DNA of 64,000 bases, from contig NC_134030.1 of the NCBI RefSeq assembly GCF_964204645.1, positions 13,852,447 to 13,916,446 on the forward strand, read 5' to 3'. Below, one piece after another: positions 55,405 through 64,000 of this stretch. Both the position numbers and the translations under genes were made by a program. The notes beneath the pieces were generated by a model, which made no database searches, was not told the origin of the DNA, and was given only the letters and a program-made list of their open reading frames with translations. Position 1 is the stretch's first letter, and each line of letters begins with the position of its first letter. This DNA is from Tubulanus polymorphus. Its lineage: Eukaryota > Nemertea > Palaeonemertea > Tubulaniformes > Tubulanidae.

Positions 55405-56475
55405 AAAACTAACCATCATTTCATTGACATACAAGAAATCAAATGCATTGCTGTTTTGACATGTCACTTTTTGAGATTATTAGACCTATTCCTGGATTAG
55501 TTGACTGAGTAAATTTTGATGAGCATATCTCACCTCGATATTATCACTACACTACACCAGTTTGCTATATAAATTACCGCACAATTTCAATGCACTTACC
55601 TTTGATAAGACAGTCTGTGCCCTAATAGCTTACTCAGATGTTTTGAAATACTAATTTAGTTAATTTATTAAGTTTAAGTTTATCACTATTAAGTTTATCC
55701 ATTGCCCACTTGCATGATAGTTCTTTCGTGATAGTTCTTTACATATATTCATTATATTCAATGAAATAAAATGTAAGTTCATCAAATTTCTGAACTCATT
55801 ATACCGAATTTGATTGTTTCGAGCCTCATGAAAAACGAATGATGTCATTAAATTGAGAGCTTAATGTTTATTAACATTGTCAGTAGTTCTCATAAATTTT
55901 CCTTGGCCATTTTTTCTTGGCCATTTTTTCCTACATTCGCTCTTTTCTTGTCCCTCTGTTTGGCTCCTCTGTATACCGTCTCTATCACAGTAATGTTGTT
56001 AACTGCAACTATCCGTTAATCAAACTATTATTTTTGATAATCGGGATTGATGAAAAGTTGGGAATGAAAATGTGTGCCTCAATCAAGGCTATTTTTTTGT
56101 TGTTTTTTTTTTAAATATGGCGACGACGTTAGAGTGAGACCGGTTTTATTTCGCTCCTCCTTCTAGGCTCGTTTACTGGATTTTTTACTTATTCTATACG
56201 CGTGAAAATTACAACGATTAATGGTATACGTTATGTTTTTCTGTTGTGGATCTCTCGTGAGTTTGTTTCTACTTTGAACACCATATTATGACTGTTTTTG
56301 GTTATTTCGATATCGTTACTTAATAAACCAGGTAGAAAATGCTCGCACGATGACGTAGTGACTAGAAATCGCCGTATATTCACTCACGCATGAAGGATTT
56401 CTATTGAAGTGCCACGAACGTAGTGGAGTCGAACGATCATTACTTTTTGTTTAATCATTCAACGTTCTTCCTATA
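55405..56475. other. Spacer and probable 5' region of the downstream LINE
   Basis: No ORF called. The part after about 56110 (GGCGACGACGTTAGAGTGAG onward) may be the LINE 5' untranslated region. Confidence 0.35.
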
Positions 56476-57423
56476 ATGGCTGGAGTTGATAAAACAGTAA
56501 AACCACCTATAAAAGCAAACGGAAAAAAGCAGAAACTAGCACTTCCGGCGACTCAACATCATCAACCTCATCAAATGCGAGAACTCCCAAGAGGTCGAAC
56601 CGCCCACTATCGATGAATTCGACAATGACGACGTATTTTCAAGTTCCGATAAATCCATTGGTGACGAACTATTTGAAGTTAGAATCTCAGAAGCTCTAAA
56701 TAGCCCGCATGTGCAAAAGATTATACAAACAATTGTCGATTCAATTCTTACAACGTTTAAGCGGGAAACGAAAACTATCATAAATGATAAATTCGACAAA
56801 TTCGACGCATTTTTATTTGATATGAATAAAAAACAGGATGAACTTAAACATAGTGTCGACACCATGATCGAATCCTGTAAAAACTCAATCGACGAATTAA
56901 CAACAAAATGTCGTGCAATAGATAAGTCACTTTCAGACGTCGATTACAGACTCTCGGCAAATGATGCGTACTACGAAGAATTAGATATGTACACTAGAAG
57001 AAACTCTATCCGTATTTTTGGACTCAACGAACTTCCAGACGAAAATCCGCTTGAAAAATGTACGAAATTTTTTTCAAAGACTCCCTGAACATTGATATCA
57101 ATCCGTGTGGCATCGACCGAGCGCATCGAATAGGAAAACCATCTAGAGACCCACGTGTTCCGAGACAAATGATCGTCAAATTCTTGCGTCATACCGACAG
57201 AGAGCTGGTTATCAAGCAGCGTAGAAAAATAAAAGGATCCAAAACTAGTATCTCTGAGGATTTAACCCGCGGCAGAGCTCAATTCCTGAAGTACCTGAAC
57301 AAACATCAAGCGGTTTCAGCATCATGGTCGAATGACGGTAAAATTATGGCCATCATTAACAACATGAAACACCATCTTAGTGGTTATGCAGATTTTGATG
57401 AGATATTGAATCGTGTATCCTAG
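56476..57423 (+). pseudogene. LINE ORF1 (coiled-coil, L1ORF1p-like), frameshifted
   Basis: Pieces in three frames: a short N-terminus from ATG 56476; 56605-57088 with an acidic start, a coiled-coil-like middle (KFDKFDAFLFDMNKKQDELK, CRAIDKSLSDVDYRLSANDA) and YTRRNSIRIFGLNELPDENP; then 57058-57423 with INPCGIDRAHRIGKP, PRQMIVKFLRHTDRELVI and GSKTSISEDLTRGRAQFLKY. The R-N-(S/N)-(I/L)-R-I-x-G-(L/I) and AHRIG...R.IIVKF motifs are the hallmark of the L1ORF1p/transposase-22-like RNA-binding domain present in ORF1 of several marine LINEs. It would coat LINE RNA. Confidence 0.8.
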
Positions 57424-57713
57424 TTTGATTAATCCTGTCAAATCATAATTCCTTGATAACAATTATTATTTAGCATTTTAAAATTATGTAGGAGGAGCTA
57501 ATCCTTTCATATGCTCGTGGCTTTAGTTACTCGGTATGGTTTATTGCTAATAGTATGTGCTGTGATCACCAATTTTTTACATCGTCATTTTTCTTTGTTT
57601 ACATTGATTTTTTTGTGTATACATATGCGTACTTTGTTCATAATGAGCTAAATTTATTATGTAACGGTGAGTGCCGTCGAAGTATTACTATCACGCTTCA
57701 ATTCCACTAGCAG

Positions 57714-59036
57714 ATGGCCAGTCATGCACATCCTGAGTTTATCGTAGGTTCAAGTAGAAAATATTATAAGGATTTAACGCAATTATCAAAGTTTGGATTA
57801 TCAAACTTCTCCTTGTTTCATCTAAATATAAGGAGCTTTAATAAGAATTTTGAGAATTTGCAATTATATTTACACTCCCTCTGTTTCAATTTTGGGATCT
57901 TAGCTCTTACTGAAACGTGGACTAAACTTCAACATGACAACAAGTCAATGTATAATTTGCCTGATTATGAGTCGATTTTCATAAGTAGACAGGATTCACG
58001 TGGTGGTGGAATAGCGATGTTTGTCCACAACACCATTAGATTTAGGGTACTGGATGATTTTACATGTGTAAATGACACTTTCGAAAGTTTATTTATAGAA
58101 ATCCAATGACCACATAATATGTCAAAACATATTGTTGGCACTATCTATCGACCGCCTGATGCAAGTGTCAATAACTTTAATACTGATTTTCTACCACTCT
58201 TAGAAAACTTAACTAGAACAGGGCGTAAGTGCTTCATATTGGGCGATTTCAATATAGATCTTTTCAACGCCGGCTCTCATAAACCGACTGGAGATTTCAT
58301 TTTTAATATGCTCTCAACTGGTTTTACGAATTTAATAGATAAGTCAACACGAGTAACCGACAGATCTTCGACTCTTATTGACAATATATATTCAAACTGT
58401 TATTCTAGTTTCGATGCAATTTCAGGGATACTGATCAATGATTATTTGACCACTTTCCAATGTTTGCAATTTTGCCGGAAATCAAAGTCAACCATACATC
58501 AACTAGGACACTTAGTTATCGAAAAATGTCAGATCATGATATCGCTCGATTTAAACGAAAGCTAATTGCACATGATTGGACTCATGTGTTTAATATTCAT
58601 GATGTTTATGTTGCCTATAACTCTTTTTATGATGTATTCTATAAATACTACACGGAATGTTTCCCTATAATCAATAGAAAGTTTTCGGTATATAGGGACA
58701 AGAAACACGGATCGTTTTCTAACGGTTTATTGATTTCTTTAAAAAAGAAGGATTCTCTTTATAGAAGATACCTGTCTAGTAAACTTCAAACTGACAGAGA
58801 TATCTACAATAGATATAGAAACGTTTTTAATACTTGTATCAAAAAGGCTAAAAGGCTTCACTATAACTCTATGTTAAACAATGCGAGAGAGCCCAAGGAA
58901 ACCTGGAAAATAATTAATGACCTTTTTAATAGAAAATCATCAAATTCTAAATTTCCTGATGTTTTTGAAAAATAATGTTAGTATGGCCAATGAATTTAAT
59001 AAGTGTTTTGCACAAGCGGGTCCAAATCTAGCTAAT
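57714..59036 (+). pseudogene. LINE ORF2: APE endonuclease, truncated before RT
   Basis: Frames 57714-58109, 58119-58565 and 58460-58975 succeed each other with shifts near 58112 and 58440. The endonuclease shows FHLNIRSFNKNFENL, ILALTETWT, GGGIAMFVHN, VGTIYRPPD, FILGDFNIDL (catalytic GDFN) and STLIDNIYSN. The linker DSLYRRYLSS, NRYRNVFN and ETWKIINDLFNRK leads toward the RT, which is not present: element B interrupts the sequence at 59042. Placement in the CR1/L2 group is inferred from the endonuclease motifs. The remainder should continue beyond element B. Confidence 0.85.
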
Positions 59037-59042
59037 GATATT

Positions 59043-59375
59043 AGTAATAGGGGTAATGGGCTTTCATACCAAAGGTCGAACGGTCGAGCTCGTAAAAAAT
59101 GAAAATAACAATAATTTCCAGTTGAATTAGTCGCGAAACTCATAAAAAATGAAAAATAATTCTCACACACTCGAATTTATTTTTCATTTTTACTCGCTAG
59201 AAAAAAGTGTGAGTAAAGTGTGAGTGAAATAAATTCGAGCGTGTGAGAATTATTTTTCATTTTTTATGAGTTTCACTCCTAATTCAAGTAGAAATTGTTA
59301 TTATTTTCATATTTTTCATTTTTTACTCACTCGCCCGTTCAACCTTTAACCTGAAAGCCGATTACCCCTATTACT
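59043..59375. repeat. Element B left terminal palindrome
   Basis: It starts AGTAATAGGGGTAATGGGC and ends CCGATTACCCCTATTACT. The nested inner inverted block includes AAAAATGAAAAATAATTCTC and its complement around GAAAAAAGTGTGAGTAAAG. At 333 bp it is longer than the A (156 bp) and C (121 bp) versions but built from the same parts. Confidence 0.85.
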
Positions 59376-59495
59376 CTTAAAATATTCATATACATGAATA
59401 AAATATATATGAATAACATATAAATTGATAGATTATTCAATATGAAAGTGTGAGTGAAATAATTCATATTTAAAACATTGAATATTTATATTTGA

Positions 59496-60146
59496 ATGAG
59501 TTTTAATAAAAATTTTGTTATAAAAATGAAGAAAGAAGAAGAAGAACCCAACTTTAAAATCGAAATCAATGAAACCAATAAATCATTTTCATTATTTAAC
59601 ATTAAAAATTATATTTCAGCAACAAATTTAGTGTCCGCAAGACATTATAAAATCGATAACATAACTATGATTAATCAAATATTATCAAATGAAACTTATT
59701 TAATTACTGAACTTGTAGATACTTTTGATAATGGCGTTAAAAATCCTAAAATATTTAATACAGTTTTAAAATTAAAAGGAATTTTAGATGAAAACATAAT
59801 AAATATTCTTAAAACTCCTTTCAATGAAGGAAATGATGATATAATACTTTCAAAAAATTACAATGATTTGATTAATTTAAGAATTGAAAAAAGACAATTA
59901 TATTATTTCAATTTTGATAATAAACAAATTATCTATAATGAAAATTCATCAAATATTGGAATTCAATGTGAATTAGATAATGAAAAATCATTTAAAGATA
60001 TTGCAGTTCAATGTAATTTAGATGATGAATTTAGAAAAATCAATCCTAATGAAAAAGTGCATTGTTATTGCGGAGGTAAATATTTAAAATCACATAAATC
60101 AAAGCATTATGAAACAATTAAACATAAAAACTGGCGTAAAGAGTAA
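59496..60146 (+). CDS. Hypothetical protein with C-terminal zinc-finger-like motif
   Basis: 216 uninterrupted codons starting 120 bp inside the terminal palindrome. An alternative start is Met 11 (MKKEEEEPNFK). The N-terminal two thirds are Asn/Ile/Lys-rich without a motif I know (LFNIKNYISATNLVSARHYK). The middle has two similar short segments, NIGIQCELDNEKSFKD and DIAVQCNLDDEF, an internal repeat around Q-C-(E/N)-L-D. The C-terminus is VHCYCGGKYLKSHKSKHYET then IKH, a compact Cys-x-Cys...His-x4-His finger of a kind common in large DNA viruses and their relatives. A mirrored copy is predicted just beyond the window end. Function unknown. Confidence 0.6.
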   Translation: MSFNKNFVIKMKKEEEEPNFKIEINETNKSFSLFNIKNYISATNLVSARHYKIDNITMINQILSNETYLITELVDTFDNGVKNPKIFNTVLKLKGILDENIINILKTPFNEGNDDIILSKNYNDLINLRIEKRQLYYFNFDNKQIIYNENSSNIGIQCELDNEKSFKDIAVQCNLDDEFRKINPNEKVHCYCGGKYLKSHKSKHYETIKHKNWRKE

Positions 60147-60194
60147 CAATTCTACATTATAATTATTGAATTGAGTTAAATGATTTAAATATCT

Positions 60195-60815
60195 AATAGA
60201 CTGTTAAAATGATAAATTGTTTGACAGTTAAAATGATAAATTGTTTGACAGTTGAAATGATAAATCGTTTAACAGTTAAAATGATAAATTGTTTGACAGT
60301 TAAAATGATAAATTGTTCGACTGTTGAAATGATAAATTGTTTGACAGTTGAAATGATAAATTGTTTGACAGTTGAAATGATAAATTGTTTGACAGTTGAA
60401 ATGTTAAACTGTTTGACAGTTGCAATGTTAAATTGTTTGACAGTTGAAATGTTAAATTGTTTGACAGTTGAAATGTTAAATTGTTTGACAGTTGAAATGA
60501 TAAACTGTTTGGCAGTTGAAATGATAAATTGTTTGACAGTTGAAATGATAAATTGTTCAACTGTTGAAATGATAAGACAGTTGAAATGATAAATTGTTTG
60601 AGAGTTGAAATGATGAATTGTTTGACAGTTGAAATGATAAATTGTTTGGCAGTTGAAATGATAAATTGTTTGGCAGTTGAAATGATAAGACAGTTGAAAT
60701 GATAAATTGTTCTACAATTGAAATGATAAATTGTTTGACAGTTGGAATGATAAATTGTTTGACTGTTGAAATGTTAAATTGTTAGACTGTTGAAATGTTA
60801 AGTTGTTTGGCTGTA
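60195..60815 (+). repeat. 24-bp tandem array, left arm
   Basis: About 25 units of AAATGATAAATTGTTTGACAGTTG-type sequence (positions vary by 1-3 bases; occasional units shortened to GATAAGACAGTTGAA). The period of 24 keeps frames open on both strands (an 8-residue repeat, MINCLTVE on one strand), which is not evidence of a gene. Confidence 0.93.
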
Positions 60816-60933
60816 AATTTAATTGTTATTTGATTTAATCATTTAAAAGTTTAATATTTTTAAAATGATTATAAAATATTTAATTAAAAACTAGCAAATA
60901 TTTTATAAACTGTTTAATTTTTCTCTTAAATAA

Positions 60934-61152
60934 ATGCATGGTTTCATTCCAACTGGGAAAAGTGATTTGAAACACTATTTAGTAGTTGGAGGATTAATAT
61001 TGGTTGCGCTTTTCTTTTATTATGAAAATATCAGTAAGGATTTGATTAATGAAAATATGAAATTGAGCAAGAAATTATAGAAGTTAATTGGAAACAATCA
61101 CAGAAAGAATAACAATAAAAAAGTTAATTTAGAAAATGATTTAGAGGATTAA
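60934..61152 (+). pseudogene. Small membrane protein, left-arm copy with a nonsense codon
   Basis: The frame MHGFIPTGKSDFKHYLVVGG continues into one hydrophobic segment (LILVALFFYYENI). A TAG at 61078 stops it, after which the same frame stays open to 61152, matching the intact mirrored gene at 63153-63371 (73 codons including stop). A single-pass membrane protein with a basic tail; function unknown. Confidence 0.65.
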
Positions 61153-61187
61153 AACAGCATCTTTTAATTTAATTTATTCTATATATT

Positions 61188-61505
61188 TTGACTATAAAAA
61201 TGAGTGAAAATAAGGTATTAGAAATATTACATCTAATATATAAAAATCAACAGAATATTAAATCAATTATTATGATTTCAGGTTTATTTTCATTCTCAGT
61301 TTATACTATAAAACAGTTGTTAGAATTCTATGATTGCTGTAAAATTAGATACACTGAATTAATAGAAAATATGAATTATATTTCAGATAGATTGAATAAT
61401 ATTAAATACTGTGAAATATGCAATAAAAGATATAAAAATAAAAAATCATTAAGGAATCACATGTATATTCATGAACTTGATGAAAAATTATATGAATCAA
61501 AATAA
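61188..61505 (+). CDS. Membrane-anchored C2H2 zinc-finger protein, left-arm copy
   Basis: 105 codons. Residues ~20-45 form a hydrophobic segment (IIMISGLFSFSVYTIKQLL), and the C-terminus is a classical C2H2 finger, CEICNKRYKNKKSLRNHMYIH (Cys-x2-Cys-x12-His-x3-His; last His is residue ~95). The combination of a likely membrane helix with a single C2H2 finger is unusual. The mirrored copy at 62801-63118 differs at about a dozen residues, mostly between helix and finger (CCKIRYTELIENMNY versus SCTIRYTVLNENINY). Both copies remain open, which suggests recent duplication or constraint. Confidence 0.7.
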   Translation: MTIKMSENKVLEILHLIYKNQQNIKSIIMISGLFSFSVYTIKQLLEFYDCCKIRYTELIENMNYISDRLNNIKYCEICNKRYKNKKSLRNHMYIHELDEKLYESK

Positions 61506-62800
61506 GAAATCGACTGTTAAATTAGCTGAAAATATAAAATTTATTAGTTGAAATGTATGAAAATAAAAGTTAATAAAAAAGGGGGTTGAGGTATCAATGT
61601 ATTAGATACCCTATTAGATACCCTAATACCTACCTATGTATTAGATACCCTATTAGATACCCTAATACCTAAAACCCTTTTTTTATTAACTTTTATTTTA
61701 TACAATTTTCAACCAATTTATTTTTATTTTTTCAAATAATATATGAATAAATTAAAGAATAACAAAGGTTCAAAATTATTACTTAGGCATATTAAATACG
61801 TATTAATGGTATTAAATACATATTATGCTTTATTTCTGAAAATGAAGTAACAGAAGTAATTTATGTTTTAATTCATTCAAGTATGATATTGTAAATTCTT
61901 TACATTTGACTATTATAATACAAGAGTGATATTAGTTAGTTGGCTTATTCAATAAGAGAAACAATGAAATAATACAAGAGTGATACTAACAGTTAAAGTT
62001 ATTGAATTTCTTGTTAAATCTATTTGAATTCTAGTCAATTCTTGTTAACCAATAGCGTGAATAGAAATCAAAAAGATTTAAATAAAAAAACAATAAGTTA
62101 CTTTATCTAATACTAACTTATTTAACTTATTGTTTTTTTATTTAAATCTTTTTGATTTCTATTCACGCTATTGGTTAACAAGAATTGACTAGAATTCAAA
62201 TAGATTTAACAAGAAATTCAATAACTTTAACTGTTAGTATCACTCTTGTATTATTTCATTGTTTCTCTTATTGAATAAGCCAACTAACTAATATCACTCT
62301 TGTATTATCCTAGTCAAATGTAAAGAATTTACAATATCATACTTGAATGAATTAAAACATAAATTACTTCTGTTACTTCATTTTCAGAAATAAAGCATAA
62401 TATGTATTTAATACCATTAATATGTATTTAATACCATTAATACGTATTAAATACGTATTTAATACATTGATACCTCAACCCCCTTTTTGGTTAACTAATA
62501 TTTCATACAATATTTCATACATTTTAGCTAATTTAACAGTCTTATTCGTGATTTATTTCATTTAGTTTATGAATATACAATGTACACAATTTAATACTTA
62601 AACAGTTAAACAATCTAGCGTAAGAATCCAAGAAATCTTACTTTCTTGGCAAGAATCTTACTTTCTTACTCGTACGTCTAGTACATAGATATATAAATTA
62701 GTTTTTATAAAAATCATAGATATAAATTATTAATCTAAATATAGAAATAGTTATAATATTATCTATTTTTATATTTTCAACCAATTTAACAGTCTTATTC
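61506..62800. other. Centre of the giant inverted repeat
   Basis: No gene. It contains TAGATACCCTATTAGATACC-type short repeats in the left arm (61590-61670) and TATTTAATACCATTAATA-type repeats in the right arm (62395-62465). The axis spacer is 62101-62122 (22 nt), flanked by exactly complementary CAATAAGTTA / TAACTTATTG and then more than 150 bp of near-perfect complement. The right arm has about 240 extra bases (62510-62790). Confidence 0.8.
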
Positions 62801-63118
62801 TCAATTTGAATTATGAAATTTCTCATCTAATTCATGAATATACATGTGATTTCTCAAACTCTTTTTATTTTTATATCTTTTATTACATATTTCACAGCAT
62901 TTAATATTATTTATTCGATCTGATAGATAATTTATATTTTCATTCAATACTGTATATCTAATTGTACAGCTATCATAGAATTCTAACAACTGTTTTATAG
63001 TATAAACTGAGAATGAAAATAAACCTGAAATCATAATAATTGATTTAATATTCTGTTGATTTTTATATATTAGATGTAATATTTCTAATACCTTATTTTC
63101 ACTCATTTTTATAGTCAA
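62801..63118 (-). CDS. Membrane-anchored C2H2 zinc-finger protein, right-arm copy
   Basis: Mirror of 61188-61505, 105 codons, intact. Same hydrophobic segment and finger (CEICNKRYKNKKSLRNHM). The start MTIKMSENKVLEILHLIY is identical in both copies; Met 5 is an alternative start. Confidence 0.7.
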   Translation of the reverse strand: MTIKMSENKVLEILHLIYKNQQNIKSIIMISGLFSFSVYTIKQLLEFYDSCTIRYTVLNENINYLSDRINNIKCCEICNKRYKNKKSLRNHMYIHELDEKFHNSN

Positions 63119-63152
63119 AATATATAGAATGAATTAAATAAAAGATGCTGTT

Positions 63153-63371
63153 TTAATCCTCTAAATCATTTTCTAAATTAACTTTTTTATTGTTATTCTT
63201 TCTGTGGTTGTTTCCATTTAACTTCTTTAATTTCTTGCTCAATTTTATATTTTCATTAATCAAATCCTTACTGATATTTTCATAATAAAAGAAAAGCGCA
63301 GCCAATATTAATCCACCTGCTACTAAATAATGTTTAAAATCACTTTTCCCAGTTTGGATGAAACCATCCAT
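63153..63371 (-). CDS. Small membrane protein, right-arm copy
   Basis: 72 residues, MDGFIQTGKSDFKHYLVAGG with a hydrophobic segment LILAALFFYYENI and a basic Asn/Lys-rich tail (KKLNGNNHRKNNNKKVNLEN). Intact counterpart of 60934-61152. It lies 34 bp upstream of the mirrored C2H2 gene on the same strand, so the pair may be co-transcribed. Confidence 0.65.
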   Translation of the reverse strand: MDGFIQTGKSDFKHYLVAGGLILAALFFYYENISKDLINENIKLSKKLKKLNGNNHRKNNNKKVNLENDLED

Positions 63372-63489
63372 TTATTTAAGAGAAAAATTAAACAGTTTAT
63401 AAAATATTTGCTAGTTTTTAATTAAATATTTTATAATCATTTAAAAAATATTAAACTTTTAAATGATTAAATCAAATAACAATTAAATT

Positions 63490-64000
63490 GACAGCCAAAC
63501 AATTAAACATTTCAACAGTCTAACAATTTATCATTTCAACTGTCAAACAATTTATCATTTCAACTGTCAAACAATTTATCATTTCAACTGTCAAACAATT
63601 TATCATTTCAACTGTCAAACAATTTATCATTTCAACTGTCAAACAATTTATCATTCAACTGTCAAACAATTTATCATTTCAACTGTCAAACAATTTATCA
63701 TTTCAACTGTCAAACAATTTATCATTTCAACTGTCTTATCATTTCAACAGTCGAACAATTTATCATTTCAACTGTCCTATCATTTCAACATTCGAACAAT
63801 TTATCATTTCAACTGTCAAACAATTTATCATTTCAACTGTAGAACAATTTATCATTTCAACTGTCAAACAATTTATCATTTCAACAGTTGAACAATTTAT
63901 CATTTCAACAGTCGAACAATTTATCATTTCAACGGTCGAACAATTTATCATTTCAACTGTCAAAAAATTTATCATTTCAACTGTCAAACAATTTATCATT
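63490..64000 (-). repeat. 24-bp tandem array, right arm
   Basis: Mirror of the array at 60195-60815 (TCATTTCAACTGTCAAACAATTTA units). It runs to the window edge, so the inverted repeat continues outside. Confidence 0.93.

Larger units (their letters stand above)
59043..64000. mobile_element. Element B: Polinton-like foldback element, right end outside window
   Basis: It begins AGTAATAGGGGTAAT after the presumed target GATATT (59037-59042). The terminal palindrome is of the A/C type. From about 60195 to 64000 it is one giant inverted repeat centred on 62101-62122, with arms of about 1.9 kb carrying mirrored genes and repeat arrays. Shared terminal sequence (AGTGTGAGTGAAATAATTCATATTTA-type, split here for length) links it to element A. 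No polymerase or capsid gene is visible. It is probably a non-autonomous or rearranged relative whose second half mirrors the first. Confidence 0.75.

Noticed and set aside
60209-60589. 126-codon ORF of MINCLTVE repeats
   Set aside because: A 24-bp tandem array is open in several frames on both strands simply because the period is divisible by three.

Overview
This is a window of eukaryotic genomic DNA packed with mobile elements, most likely from a marine invertebrate. The evidence is intron-bearing genes with GT/AG junctions, Penelope-like, BEL/Pao, Ty3/gypsy, CR1/L2-type LINE and DIRS/Ngaro-type retroelements, Polinton-type capsid and polymerase genes, and the recurrent short motif TAGGCCTA. 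I cannot name the species. No complete host gene with a recognised housekeeping function is present. The best host-like candidates are a two-exon Myb/SANT-like gene (25825-26938, minus) and two decayed loci that each pair an Ulp1/C48-type protease exon with a PHD or PHD-like zinc finger (32.0-33.0 kb and 51.9-54.0 kb, plus).

Layout. 1-4069: no gene. 4076-8899: element A, a 4.8-kb element with ~260-290-bp inverted termini, AGTAAT...ATTACT ends and a 6-bp target duplication (CGCGTT). Its cargo is the 3' half of a gypsy retrotransposon (RNase H, integrase, an SGNH-like ORF, polypurine tract, partial LTR). 11932-15794: a tandem Penelope-like array (partial copy, then longer copy) inside an 11-bp target duplication, with a hAT-like fragment replacing part of the second copy. 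16.0-20.7 kb: foldback element, LINE and BEL remnants, dispersed repeats. 20705-23784: a decayed LINE between inverted tRNA-like (B-box) repeats. 24.5-25.4 kb: two oppositely oriented Penelope pieces. 25.8-28.1 kb: Myb/SANT gene, GC-rich hairpins, a ~60-bp tandem array. 31-34 kb: decayed ORFs, C48 locus, BEL fragment.

34.4-51.8 kb: element C, a very A+T-rich, decayed Polinton/adintovirus-like element. Genes on the minus strand include penton-like, capsid-like, coiled-coil/membrane and small membrane proteins, and a type-B DNA polymerase. The polymerase gene is split by a 4.8-kb Ngaro-like element (46166-50989) with the split-direct-repeat layout A1-ORFs-B1-A2-B2. 51.9-54.0 kb: C48/PHD locus whose exon is interrupted by a 1.26-kb inverted-repeat transposon (element D). 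54.6-59.0 kb: LINE ORFs.

59043-64000: element B, with the same type of palindromic terminus as A and C. It is inserted in a LINE and is organised as a giant inverted repeat (arms of about 1.9 kb or more around 62101-62122) carrying mirrored copies of small membrane/zinc-finger genes and 24-bp repeat arrays. It runs off the window.

The unifying observation is that A, B and C share one kind of end: a 110-330-bp palindrome beginning AGTAAT and ending ATTACT. This points to one family of Polinton-like elements that exists here as a gene-bearing form (C), a foldback form (B) and a form with retrotransposon cargo (A). All reading was done by eye; no database search or alignment was run.
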